64,000 nucleotides of DNA from assembly GCA_963843645.1 (NCBI GenBank), contig CAWJLE010000005.1:682001-746000 (forward strand), in the 5' to 3' direction. Both the position numbers and the translations under genes were made by a program. Source of the stretch: CAWJLE01 sp963843645 (GTDB lineage Bacteria > Chloroflexota > Anaerolineae > DAOTYC01). Within the stretch, counting starts at the first letter, position 1. Every line of letters starts with the position of its first letter. The notes beneath the pieces were generated by a model, which had not been told where the DNA came from, did not search any database, and saw only the letters and a list, made by a program, of their open reading frames with translations. Shown piece after piece: positions 55,203 through 63,893 of the stretch.

Positions 55203-58114
55203 TCGATTCCTTTCATATCGAGCCAGTTTGCTCCTGACGACAAATCCACTTTCAAGGGCACCTGCAGCGGGAAGGCGCCCTCCATGGTTTCACAGACGAT
55301 CGGCGCGACCCGATCCACCTCAGACTCGGGCACGTCCAGAATCAGCTCGTCGTGGACCTGCAGGACCATGCGGCTGTCCAATCCAGCCTCGCGCAGGCGC
55401 TCGTCCAGACGAATCATGGCAATCTTGATGATGTCGGCCGCCGAGCCCTGAATGGGCGCGTTGATGGCCATGCGCTCGGCCGCCAGGCGGACGTTGTGCG
55501 CGATCTTGCGGCCCTGGGCAGCGGCCTGCAGCTCCGGGAAGTAGCGGCGCCGGCCCAGCAGCGTCTCGACGTAGCCGTCGCGCCCGGCCTGGGCCTTGGT
55601 GCCCTCCACGTAGTCACGCACGCCCGGAAACTGGGCGAAGTAGCTGTCGATGAACAGCTGCGCCTCTTCGGTCGTCAGGCCGGTCTGCCGGGCGAGCCCG
55701 AAGCCGGTGACGCCGTACGAGATGGCGAAGTTGGTGGTCTTGGCCACGCGCCGCATGTCCGAGGTCACCTGGTCCAGCGGCACGCCGAAGATCGCGGCCG
55801 CGGTGCTGCGGTGGATGTCCTCGCCGCGCCGGAAGGCCTCCAGCATGGCCGGGTCGTTCGAAACGTGCGCCAGGATGCGCAGTTCGACCTGCGAGTAGTC
55901 CGCCGCCAGCAGCAGGCAGCCGGGCTTGGCGATGAAGGCGCGCCGCACCTGCCGGCCCACGTCGGTGCGGATGGGGATGTTCTGCAGGTTCGGCTCGCTG
56001 GACGACAGGCGCCCGGTGACGGCGCCGGTCTGGTTGAACGAGGTGTGCAGCCGGCCGTCCACCGGGCTCACCACCAGCGGCAGCGCGTCGATGTAGGTCG
56101 ACTTCAGCTTGGACAGCTGGCGGTGCTCCAGGATCAGGTCGATCACCAGGTGCTTCCCGCGCAGGCCCTCCAGCACGTCGGCCGCGGTGGAATAGCGACC
56201 CGACTTGGTCTTGTGCGCGCCGATCTTGGGCAGGCCCAGGGTGATGAACAGCGCGTCGCTGAGCTGCTCGGTGGACGCGATATTGAAGGCGTGGCCGACC
56301 ATCTCCTGAATCTGGCGCTCGAGGTCGGCCAGGCGAGCCTTCATGTCCACGGACAGCTCGGCCAGGAAAGCCGTGTCCAGTGCAATGCCGGTCCGCTCCA
56401 TGCCCATCAGTACGCTGATCAGCGGCATCTCCACGTCGGTGAAGAGTCGCCACAGGGCCTTGGCCTTGAGCTCGCGCTCCAACGGCTGCACCAGGCGCAA
56501 CGTCACGTCGGCGTCGGCCGCGGCGTATGGCGCGACGCGCTCCACGGCCACCGCGGACATGCCGATCTGGGCCTTGCCGGTGCCGATCAGGTCGGTCAGC
56601 GGCGTCATTTCGACGCCCAGGCGCGCCCAGGCCAGGTTCTTGAGGGCCAGGTTGTGGCCGGCGGGGTTGAGCAGAAATTCGCCCAGCATCGTGTCGAAGG
56701 CCAGGCCGCGAACCTCCATGCCCATGCGCTCGAGGACGGCCAGGTCGTACTTCGCGTTGTGCGCGTACTTGGGCAGCTCAGGGTCGGCGAAGAGCGGACC
56801 CAGGGCGGCCGCGACGTCCGGCAGTGTGGCCTGCGCGTCGCCCCCGGTGTGGCCCAGCGGCACGTAGTAGCCCTCGCCGGGGCGCGGCGAGATGGACAGG
56901 CCCACGCATTCGGCGGTCCAGGGGTCTTCGCTGGTGGTCTCCACGTCGAAGCTGAAGGCGCCGGCTTCGCGCACGTCTGCGGCGAGCGACTCCAGAGCGG
57001 TACGGTCGATCGCGGCGGCATAGCGGCCGGGAAACGCGGTCTTCAGGTCGATGAGCAGCTCAGGCTCGGCAAGCTCCTCGGGTGTGGCCTCCGGTGCCTC
57101 GCCGCTGACTTCTTCTGCGATCGCGGCCTCGACTGCTTCCACGGCCAGGCCGGAGGACTCACCGGGATCGACCGCGGCGGCGGCTCCCTCGTCGCCGAAG
57201 AGGCTGAGTTGGTCCGCCGGGGGCCGCTGCGGCTTTTGCCGCGTGCTGAGGGGCAGGCGGTTGAGCAAGGACCGGAACTCCAGCTCCCGGAACAGGATGA
57301 CGACCTTGTTGCGGTCGAAGTCGCCCGCGCGGCACTGCTCCACGTCCGCGAGCTGAATGGGCGCTTCTCGCACGATGCGCGCCAGATTGCGGCTCAGGAA
57401 AGCGGCCTCCCGCTGTGAGGCCAGGGCCTCGTGCGCGCGCTTGTTCTTGATCTCGTCGAGGTGCTCGTAAATGCCTTCCAGCGTGCCGTAAGCCTGCAGC
57501 AGCCCGGTGGCGGTCTTCTCGCCGATGCCCTTCACCCCGGGGATGTTGTCGGACACGTCGCCGACCAGGCCCTTGTAGTCGACGAGTTGCGTCGGCGCAA
57601 TGCCGTAGCGCGCCCGCACGGCGGCCTCGTCGTACACGATCGTGTCGGAAAAACGCCGGCCCGAGGTCAGGACGCGGACGTGCTCGTCCACCAACTGCAG
57701 CGCGTCGCGGTCGCCGGTGACGATGACCGTCTCGAGCCCCTGTTCCTCTGCTTGCAGCGACAGCGCGCCCAGGACGTCGTCCGCCTCGAAATTGGGAAGC
57801 GTAAAGACAGGCAGGTTGAACGCATTGATGACCTGCACGATGCGCTCCATCTGCGGGTTGATGTCTTCCGGGTGCTCTTTGCGGTGTGCCTTGTACGCCG
57901 GGTACACGTCGTGACGAAACGTCCGCCCAACGTCGAAGGCGACGGCGATGTAGTCTGGCTGCACGTCGCGCCACACGGTGATGAGCATCGAGGCGAAGCC
58001 GAACACCGCATTGGTCAGCTCCCCGCGGGCGGTGCGCATTTCCTGCGGCAGGGCGTTGTAGGCGCGGTAGGCCAGCGAGTGGCCGTCGATGAGAACCAGC
58101 TTATTTCCGGACAT
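55199..58114 (-). CDS. polA: DNA polymerase I
   Basis: 971 aa. 5' nuclease domain from MSGNKLVLIDGHSLAYRAYN with DRDALQLV. 3'-5' proofreading domain with all three motifs: FSFDVETTS, YAHNAKYDLAVLE, YAAADADVTL. Polymerase domain: motif A LAADYSQVELRILAHVS, motif B RRVAKTTNFAISYG, motif C VLQVHDELILDV. A linker of ~50 acidic residues joins nuclease and proofreading parts. The stop overlaps argS (ATGA) and its start overlaps the REC-LC7 gene by 14 bp. Confidence 0.95.
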   Translation of the reverse strand: MSGNKLVLIDGHSLAYRAYNALPQEMRTARGELTNAVFGFASMLITVWRDVQPDYIAVAFDVGRTFRHDVYPAYKAHRKEHPEDINPQMERIVQVINAFNLPVFTLPNFEADDVLGALSLQAEEQGLETVIVTGDRDALQLVDEHVRVLTSGRRFSDTIVYDEAAVRARYGIAPTQLVDYKGLVGDVSDNIPGVKGIGEKTATGLLQAYGTLEGIYEHLDEIKNKRAHEALASQREAAFLSRNLARIVREAPIQLADVEQCRAGDFDRNKVVILFRELEFRSLLNRLPLSTRQKPQRPPADQLSLFGDEGAAAAVDPGESSGLAVEAVEAAIAEEVSGEAPEATPEELAEPELLIDLKTAFPGRYAAAIDRTALESLAADVREAGAFSFDVETTSEDPWTAECVGLSISPRPGEGYYVPLGHTGGDAQATLPDVAAALGPLFADPELPKYAHNAKYDLAVLERMGMEVRGLAFDTMLGEFLLNPAGHNLALKNLAWARLGVEMTPLTDLIGTGKAQIGMSAVAVERVAPYAAADADVTLRLVQPLERELKAKALWRLFTDVEMPLISVLMGMERTGIALDTAFLAELSVDMKARLADLERQIQEMVGHAFNIASTEQLSDALFITLGLPKIGAHKTKSGRYSTAADVLEGLRGKHLVIDLILEHRQLSKLKSTYIDALPLVVSPVDGRLHTSFNQTGAVTGRLSSSEPNLQNIPIRTDVGRQVRRAFIAKPGCLLLAADYSQVELRILAHVSNDPAMLEAFRRGEDIHRSTAAAIFGVPLDQVTSDMRRVAKTTNFAISYGVTGFGLARQTGLTTEEAQLFIDSYFAQFPGVRDYVEGTKAQAGRDGYVETLLGRRRYFPELQAAAQGRKIAHNVRLAAERMAINAPIQGSAADIIKIAMIRLDERLREAGLDSRMVLQVHDELILDVPESEVDRVAPIVCETMEGAFPLQVPLKVDLSSGANWLDMKGIE

Positions 58115-59093
58115 AGCGGCTAAGCTCCGTCGCTGCCTGCCGGACCTGGTAGCGCAGCGTGCCCAGGGGCACGTCGGCGCGCACGGCCACGGACAGGATG
58201 AAGTTGCATTCCCACAGAAACATCGAGAACAGGAGGAAGTCCCTTCCTTCGTGAATGTGCGTCACAAAACGGCCGCTTCGCTCGTGCAGCAGGCCGGCGA
58301 TGCGATCAGCGGCGGCGATCTCGGCCGCGACTGCGGCGGCCAGCCCCGGCGCGTACCGCTGGTGGATGATCCCGGTCCAGGCCAAGATGCGGCCGTCCCG
58401 GTCCGCGAGGAGTGCGCCCTCCGCGTTGAGGTCCCGCGCGAGGGCCGTCAGGCGCGCCCCCAGCGGGCCGTCGCCGGCCTCGGCCGGCAGCTCCGGCAGC
58501 GTTCTGCTGAAGCGCGAAGGCACCCCGCGGTCCGGGAACCACAGGGCCGGCTTGGGGTCGCCGGCACCGGCGCTGCCGACCAGCGAGGGTCGATCTGAGC
58601 CCAGGACGATGCGGCGATGGCCGCCGGCCGCAGTCGCGGTCCGCACGGACGCGGTGTCGTCTCGAGGCGGCGCAGTTACAGCCGGCTCTTTCCTCTCCGC
58701 GGCGGGACGCGGTGGCGGTTCGACGTCGTCGGTCCCCCCGAGGGCCAACTCGACCTGATGGCGGAGGTCCTCGATGTAGAACGGCTTGCTGAGCAGGCCC
58801 TGCGAATCCACCCGCGCCAGCTCGGCCGGCAGTTCCTGACCCAGGAACGGCATCCATATGAGGCGAGTGTCCGGCCGTTCGGCGCGAATGTCGGCTACCA
58901 GTTGCGCCGGAGCGCATCGCTCCAGGTCGGCGTCCACGATCAGCAGATCGACCTGCTGCAACCCGGCAATCCTTCGCGCGTCCCGGCCGTCGTGCGCCAC
59001 GATGATGGCGTATTGGCCCAACCCCTCGAGGCCTTCCTGCAGCATCGTCGCAAAAGCTTCGTCTTCGGACACAGCCAGAATCGTCGCCGCCAT
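58101..59093 (-). CDS. receiver-like domain fused to roadblock/LC7-type domain
   Basis: 330 aa. Residues 1-125 resemble a response-regulator receiver: ILAVSEDEAFATML, phosphosite-like LLIVDADLERC, GLLSKPFYIEDL with the conserved Lys. Linker of ~70 low-complexity residues. The last ~130 residues look like a roadblock/LC7 fold: LGARLTALARDLNAEGALLADRDGRILAW and NFILSVAVRADVPLGTLRYQV. Roadblock proteins regulate small GTPases in other phyla; no GTPase is nearby. ATG 59093 has GAGG upstream. Confidence 0.7.
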   Translation of the reverse strand: MAATILAVSEDEAFATMLQEGLEGLGQYAIIVAHDGRDARRIAGLQQVDLLIVDADLERCAPAQLVADIRAERPDTRLIWMPFLGQELPAELARVDSQGLLSKPFYIEDLRHQVELALGGTDDVEPPPRPAAERKEPAVTAPPRDDTASVRTATAAGGHRRIVLGSDRPSLVGSAGAGDPKPALWFPDRGVPSRFSRTLPELPAEAGDGPLGARLTALARDLNAEGALLADRDGRILAWTGIIHQRYAPGLAAAVAAEIAAADRIAGLLHERSGRFVTHIHEGRDFLLFSMFLWECNFILSVAVRADVPLGTLRYQVRQAATELSRYVRK

Positions 59094-59235
59094 GGTCGGA
59101 ACCTCGCAGACCACTTCACCTAATGGTACAGAAGCGGATTCTCCTCGCAGAGACGCAAAGACCGCCAGGCAAGAAACAAGCTATCGCTGACGTTCTTCGC
59201 GCTCGTGACGAGGAACAAGGCTCTCCGAGAGGTTG

Positions 59236-59742
59236 CTACTCTTTGAACGCGTGGTGCGTGTCGGCCCCGAGGGTCTCGCGCAAGAGCTCGATCCCGTGCG
59301 GTATGGCCGGCAACACGGTCCGCAGATTCTCCACAGCGGCTTTCGGGCTGCCCGGCAGATTAACGATCAGTGTCCGACCACGGATGCCCGCCCGCCCTCG
59401 CGACAGCATGGCGTGCGGCGTGATTTGCAGGCTGGCGGCGCGCATTGCCTCCTGAAAGCCGGGCGTTTCGCGCTCGATGACGTCGCCCGTGGCTTCCGGC
59501 GTGATGTCGCGCGGCGCGAAGCCGGTGCCGCCCGTGGTCAGAATCAGATCCAGATCGCGCGAATCCGCCCACTCGATCAACGTATCGCGGATGGTCGCGC
59601 GATCATCCGGTACCACTGCCACGGCCAGGACCCTGGCCTGCAGCTCAGTTTCTACGAGCTTGCGGATCGCGGGTCCGCTCAAGTCTTCGTATTCGCCTCG
59701 CGCTCCACGGTCGCTGGCGGTCAGTATCCCCACGCTGAGCAT
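59236..59742 (-). CDS. mogA: molybdopterin adenylyltransferase MogA/MoaB family
   Basis: 168 aa. MLSVGILTASDRGARGEYED, the MPT-binding TTGGTGFAPRDITPEAT, and the C-terminal VNLPGSPKAAVENL are family hallmarks. Adenylates molybdopterin during Mo-cofactor synthesis. GGAGG precedes ATG 59742. Other moa/moe genes are not in the window. Confidence 0.9.
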   Translation of the reverse strand: MLSVGILTASDRGARGEYEDLSGPAIRKLVETELQARVLAVAVVPDDRATIRDTLIEWADSRDLDLILTTGGTGFAPRDITPEATGDVIERETPGFQEAMRAASLQITPHAMLSRGRAGIRGRTLIVNLPGSPKAAVENLRTVLPAIPHGIELLRETLGADTHHAFKE

Positions 59743-59753
59743 GGGCGCCTCCC

Positions 59754-61574
59754 TCATTCGGTGGTCTCGCCCTCGAGGAAGTGCCGCCACTCGCCGTCCA
59801 TACCGTCCTCGGTCACGCCGTAGTAGACGTGAACTTTGCCGTCGAGATCGCGCTGGGCCAGGTTGTAGCGCACCTTGCCTTCCCACTTGTAGGACTTCCA
59901 GTACCCGATGTCGCCGTGCCAGACGATCTTGTCCCCGTCCACCTCGGCCTGCTCGCGCTCGGTGATGGCGTACCGCCACAACCTGCGGGCCGACGACCGG
60001 GTCACGTTACGAACGATGCTGACGTTGCGGAGGTCCTTCATCGTGTGGTAGGCAACGCCCTTGCGCTCGACCGTCTCCACGATTTCCACGCCGGTCCGCG
60101 GCGGTGGAATGCGGTAGACGCCCTGTTCGACCGGGGCGACTCCCGGTTCGGCTGGCGGCGCCGGTGCGGCCACGACCGCCGGTCCAGTGCCTTCGACCGC
60201 CACCACCGCGGGCGCGGCCGTCGTGGTCGCCGGCTCCACCGCCGGGACGGTGGTCTTTGGGGCGAATTGCTGCTTCACCAGGTTCACGATCTCATCGCGC
60301 ACTGCTGCGCTCGTCTCCGACTCCTGGCGCACGAAGATGTGGCTGCCGTCCTCCGCGTAGGGAATGTCGTTTCCACGAGGCACCACCACGCGGAGCACTT
60401 TGACGCTCTCCGTTTCCAGCACGTCGACGCTCAGGTCCAGCGGCGGTGTGATCTTGCGCTGGATTTCGGCCTTGAGGGCTGCCATGAGCTCTTCCGGCTT
60501 CTCCACGCCGACCGCCTTGACCTTGGCGTTCGGGCTTGCGCCGATGTACAGGGTGCCGCCGTTCGTGTTGGCAAAGGCCACGATGTCACAGACGATGGAG
60601 TGCAGGCGGCCACCCGAACGAGTCGCGCGCTCGTGGAAGGACTGCACGATGCTCGGCCCCTGCTCGCGCGCCTGCCGGACGTGATCGAAGGGCGCCTTCG
60701 CAGTGGGCCGGTAAGGCCGGGTGCGGGCGAAATCGTTGCCCAGGAAGAGGTTGCGCAGCGCCTCGAAGCTTAGCTCGGGCAGCAACACCTCCGTCACCCG
60801 GTCGCCGATGCCGGTCAGGTTTTTGTCGTTCGGATCGCGCGTCAAACGGTGGGCGTCGGAACCCTGGATGCAGAACATGCGCCGAGGGTACTCCGGCTTG
60901 GACCCATTGTAGAAGCTGGCTGTCGTCCGGCGGCGGCCGCTCTCCAGATCGGTCACTTCCAGTGCGTGGAGATGCCGGTCCTGGGTGTAGGCGATCTTCG
61001 TCTGGCCCCCGAAATCGAAGCCCTGCATGGCCACGCCGTGCGACGAGTTCACGTGGGCGGCGATGATCAGCGCGCCCGCCTCGTCCATGATGCGATAGGC
61101 GGAGAGAACGTCCGTGGTCGCGCCCACCAGGGTGCTGCCGGAATCCAGGTCTTCGGGGGGCACGTTTAGCCGCAACAATACGTGCTCCAACTCGCGAACC
61201 GTGGTATCGGGACTGAAAACGGCTATGATGTGAAATCCTAGTGTTGCGGTGAACTCAAAACCGGGGAGGACGAGCACACGCTGCAACAGGCGTCGGTACT
61301 CCTCCAGGCGCTTACGTTCCGGTGCGCGCAGGCGATTCAATCGTTCCAGCAGCTGCAATTCTTCGATCTCGCTCTGCATCCGAGCGTAACCTGCCACACA
61401 ATTGTGGTCGGTGAAAGCGATAATGTCCAGCTCTCTGCTTTCAGCCTTCTGAAGAATATCCAGGAAGGTTACGTTGGGCTCAGCGAAGTCGGAAGACGCC
61501 GGCGTGTGCAAGTGCATGTCCATCCGGTACCACTGCATCTTGCTCTTGTCTTTCTTTTTCGATTCGGTATCCAT
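59754..61574 (-). CDS. PHP phosphoesterase fused to AlbA_2/Schlafen-like domain
   Basis: About 606 aa. PHP domain (residues 1-290): YRMDMHLHTPASSDFAEPN, AFTDHNCVAG, ALIIAAHVNSSHG and IQGSDAHRLTRD supply metal ligands. A divergent AlbA_2 domain follows (IVCDIVAFANTNGGTLYIGASP, then DIPYAEDGSHIFVRQ). A Pro/Ala/Val-rich linker leads to a ~110-residue C-terminal domain (GDIGYWKSYKWEGKVRYN) that I do not recognise. PHP plus AlbA_2 is an uncommon combination. Could be a nucleic-acid phosphoesterase; not proven. Ends 12 bp before mogA. Confidence 0.75.
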   Translation of the reverse strand: MDTESKKKDKSKMQWYRMDMHLHTPASSDFAEPNVTFLDILQKAESRELDIIAFTDHNCVAGYARMQSEIEELQLLERLNRLRAPERKRLEEYRRLLQRVLVLPGFEFTATLGFHIIAVFSPDTTVRELEHVLLRLNVPPEDLDSGSTLVGATTDVLSAYRIMDEAGALIIAAHVNSSHGVAMQGFDFGGQTKIAYTQDRHLHALEVTDLESGRRRTTASFYNGSKPEYPRRMFCIQGSDAHRLTRDPNDKNLTGIGDRVTEVLLPELSFEALRNLFLGNDFARTRPYRPTAKAPFDHVRQAREQGPSIVQSFHERATRSGGRLHSIVCDIVAFANTNGGTLYIGASPNAKVKAVGVEKPEELMAALKAEIQRKITPPLDLSVDVLETESVKVLRVVVPRGNDIPYAEDGSHIFVRQESETSAAVRDEIVNLVKQQFAPKTTVPAVEPATTTAAPAVVAVEGTGPAVVAAPAPPAEPGVAPVEQGVYRIPPPRTGVEIVETVERKGVAYHTMKDLRNVSIVRNVTRSSARRLWRYAITEREQAEVDGDKIVWHGDIGYWKSYKWEGKVRYNLAQRDLDGKVHVYYGVTEDGMDGEWRHFLEGETTE

Positions 61575-61678
61575 GTTGGTCTCAATGAGAGGCCGCAATG
61601 GGCGCGGCTCAATCAACAATCCTTTCGTCAATCAATCCATGAATGGGAGCCTCCACCAACGCAAAACGTCCGGAGTCT

Positions 61679-62071
61679 TCAGGACTTCGGAAGTCTATCG
61701 GGCCGATGCTCGCTGCGGCGGGCGAGGACCAGCTCGATAGCGTTGAAGAGGTCGCGGGCGTTGAAAGGCTTCAAGAGGAAGCCGTCAGCGCCGGCTTTTT
61801 CGGCCTCGTCGCTGTGATCGAGCGCCGAGGTCAGCAACACGGGAGTACAGGCTGCGTCTGGCGAACAGCGGATACACTGCAGGGCTTGAAGGCCTTTCTC
61901 CTTCCCCAAATAGAAGTCGATGATCACTAGATTTGGTTTTTCGTCCTCGACAATCTGCAGTATGTTGAGCCCGCTGCGGGCGGTGGCCACCTCGTAGCCT
62001 TCCAGCTCCAACAGAGTCTTCAGGAGAATGACGATCGAGGCATCATCGTCGACAATCAGGATCTTGGCCAA
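61679..62071 (-). CDS. single-domain response regulator (CheY-like)
   Basis: 130 aa receiver only. Acidic pair ILIVDDDASI, phospho-Asp LVIIDFYLGKEKG, T/S position VLLTSALDH, conserved Lys FLLKPFNARDL. TTG start 62071 behind GAGAGGG. The last residues (DRLPKS) and the stop codon are provided by a copy of the REP-like element. No kinase is nearby. Confidence 0.9.
   Translation of the reverse strand: MAKILIVDDDASIVILLKTLLELEGYEVATARSGLNILQIVEDEKPNLVIIDFYLGKEKGLQALQCIRCSPDAACTPVLLTSALDHSDEAEKAGADGFLLKPFNARDLFNAIELVLARRSEHRPDRLPKS
61684..61696. repeat. REP-like element core, copy 3 (supplies a stop region)
   Basis: ACTTCGGAAGTCT, identical to 40195 and 53473. It forms the last codons of the response regulator gene. 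Confidence 0.6.
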
Positions 62072-62181
62072 TGCAAGCCCTCTCCCCTGTTGCGTTTTAT
62101 GTTTCGTAATCTATTCTACCACAGGCCAGGGGATAACACAACGTCGAGTATGTCACATGGCATTCATGCGGAGGAGCTTTT

Positions 62182-62220
62182 CACCACGGAGGCACGGAGA
62201 ACACAGAGAACGCCAAAGAC
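62182..62220 (+). repeat. left inverted repeat of GxxExxY cassette
   Basis: Begins CACCACGGAGGCACGGAGAA. The matching copy at 62738-62776 lies in the opposite orientation; about 33 of 39 positions agree, allowing one shift. Confidence 0.7.
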
Positions 62221-62291
62221 AACGACGACAACAAGACGACAAAAGCGAATGAAACGACAGAACAATGGAAGCGATAGCATCTGAGATGGAG

Positions 62292-62681
62292 CTACAATAC
62301 CATGCGCTTGATGCCGCCCTCTTTGAGGGTAACGACGTTGAAGTTGATGATCAGGCCCACTTGAAGATCCGCCAGCTTCAGGTAGGTGAGCAACTGGGCC
62401 TCGTGGATTGGGTGAATGGCATCCACAGCTTTGAGTTCTAGTATTACGCGATTGTCCACCACAAAATCGAGTCGATAGCTGCAATCAACCTCGGTGCCTT
62501 TATAGCTAATTGGCAGAACCCTTTCGCGCTCGAACGGAAGACCCCGCAGGGAGAGCTCACGCGCCAGGCAGGCCTGGTATGTGCTCTCAAGGAGACCAGG
62601 CCCAAGCCGGCGATGGACTTCGATCGCCGCCCCGATGATCTTCCCGGTCAAGACCTCTTCGTGCAGCATACGTTCCTCCAC
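62292..62681 (-). CDS. GxxExxY protein
   Basis: 129 aa. Name-giving motif GPGLLESTYQACLA, then SYRLDFVVDNRVILELKAVD (a D-x-n-E-x-K nuclease-like core) and IHEAQLLTYLKLADLQVGLIINF. The family resembles the PD-(D/E)XK fold; function unknown. It sits between a pair of inverted repeats, as often seen for this family in environmental genomes, which suggests a mobile cassette. Confidence 0.9.
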   Translation of the reverse strand: MEERMLHEEVLTGKIIGAAIEVHRRLGPGLLESTYQACLARELSLRGLPFERERVLPISYKGTEVDCSYRLDFVVDNRVILELKAVDAIHPIHEAQLLTYLKLADLQVGLIINFNVVTLKEGGIKRMVL

Positions 62682-62737
62682 ATTTGTTGTCGGTTCTTGC
62701 AGGAGTCTCGTCGTTTCTGTTTTTGTGTGGCGTTTTT

Positions 62738-62776
62738 GCTTTGGTCGTTCTCAGTGTCCTCCGTGTCTCTGTGGTG
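62738..62776 (-). repeat. right inverted repeat of GxxExxY cassette
   Basis: Its reverse complement begins CACCACAGAGACACGGAGGA. It ends 10 bp from the tdk stop codon, so the cassette inserted directly behind tdk. Confidence 0.7.
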
Positions 62777-62785
62777 AGGAGTCGT

Positions 62786-63397
62786 CTACGGTTTGCCGGG
62801 GACCTGGTGGCAGCGGCGGCAGCGCGCCTCGTAGACTTCGCTGGCGCCGACCAGGATGATAGGGTCGTCGTAGGAGGCGGGTTGGCCGTCGATGAGCCGT
62901 TGCGTACGGCACGCGGGGGCGCCGCAGACGACACAGATGGCCTGCAGCTTATCCACCTTCTCGGCCTCGGCCATGAGAAGCGGCATGGGGCCGAAGGGCT
63001 CGCCGCGGAAATCCATATCCAGGCCGGCGACGATGACGCGTACCCCGCGCGAGGCCAGGACGTTGCAGACCTGGGCGATGGTCCAGTCGAAGAACTGACC
63101 CTCGTCCACTGCCACGACCTCGACGTCCGGATCCGTCAGCTCGAGAATCTCAGTTGCGTGGCGGACGATGATCGCCTCGCAGTACAGGCCGCTGTGCGAG
63201 GTCAGCTTTTCCGGGACGAAGCGCACGTCGAGGCTGGGCTTGAAGACCTGCACCTTTTGGCGCGCGATTTGCGAGCGCTTCACGCGCCGGATGAGCTCCT
63301 CGGTCTTGCCGCTGAACATGCTGCCGCAGACGACCTCAACCCAGCCGTAACGCTGGGGTCCCGCTGAGGAATATGCGTGGGGAGTTGCAGGGTTCAT
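62786..63397 (-). CDS. tdk: thymidine kinase
   Basis: 203 aa type II thymidine kinase. Walker A VVCGSMFSGKTEELIRRV, Walker B VEVVAVDEGQFFD, lasso zinc site CVVCGAPACRTQR and YEARCRRCH. Makes dTMP from thymidine in salvage. AAGG precedes ATG 63397. The rpmE-tdk order is common in other bacteria. Confidence 0.95.
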   Translation of the reverse strand: MNPATPHAYSSAGPQRYGWVEVVCGSMFSGKTEELIRRVKRSQIARQKVQVFKPSLDVRFVPEKLTSHSGLYCEAIIVRHATEILELTDPDVEVVAVDEGQFFDWTIAQVCNVLASRGVRVIVAGLDMDFRGEPFGPMPLLMAEAEKVDKLQAICVVCGAPACRTQRLIDGQPASYDDPIILVGASEVYEARCRRCHQVPGKP

Positions 63398-63435
63398 GGC
63401 GCCCTTCTCACCTCATTTATTGTGGAGCAGGCAGC

Positions 63436-63463
63436 AAAAAGAGGGCGGTCGTTACCCGCCCTC
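63436..63463 (-). terminator. rho-independent terminator after rpmE
   Basis: GAGGGCGG (63441-63448) pairs with CCGCCCTC (63456-63463); on the minus strand TTTTT follows. It separates rpmA-rpmE from tdk. Confidence 0.8.
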
Positions 63464-63521
63464 AGGATGCACCTGACATCGATAATGCATTGACCGAAAC
63501 AGCGACTGGCCGGTTGCCAGG

Positions 63522-63893
63522 TCATTCCGCTTCTGGGGTCGTTTCCTCGCCTTCGGCGGGGGCCGGCGCCGGGTTGTCCTCGTCCACAAACTCGTAGACG
63601 ATCTTCTTTTGCTTGCCGCGGCCTTTGCCCTTGGCTTCCGCGGGCGCCTCAACCTCAGCGACTGCTTCCGGCTGCTCCGGCAACATCGCGTCGCGCCGCT
63701 CCAACCGCTTGATGAATCGCTCTACCTGGCCGGCGGTATCGACGATGCGCATCTCGCCCGTGAAGAAAGGATGGCACGCCGAGCAAATGTCGGTGTGCAT
63801 TTCCGGTCGAGTCGATCCCACCTCGAACGTGTTTCCGCAGGCGCAAACCACCTTCGCCTTAGGGTAGTACTTCGGATGAATTTTTTCCTTCAT
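63522..63893 (-). CDS. rpmE: ribosomal protein L31 with long acidic tail
   Basis: 123 aa; L31 is usually about 70. The first 70 residues are standard zinc-type L31: MKEKIHPKYYPKAKVVCACG, DICSACHPFFTG, and DTAGQVERFIKRL, with the cysteine ligands. About 50 extra residues are rich in Glu, Ala, Lys and Pro (VAEVEAPAEAKGKGRGKQKK then VDEDNPAPAPAEGEE). The ATG overlaps the rpmA stop. Confidence 0.93.
   Translation of the reverse strand: MKEKIHPKYYPKAKVVCACGNTFEVGSTRPEMHTDICSACHPFFTGEMRIVDTAGQVERFIKRLERRDAMLPEQPEAVAEVEAPAEAKGKGRGKQKKIVYEFVDEDNPAPAPAEGEETTPEAE

Noticed and set aside
53682..57418. Long plus-strand open frames of 589 and 688 codons opposite argS and polA
   Set aside because: They lie antisense to clearly conserved genes, consist of low-information His/Arg/Gly/Leu-rich sequence, and result from GC-rich codon bias.
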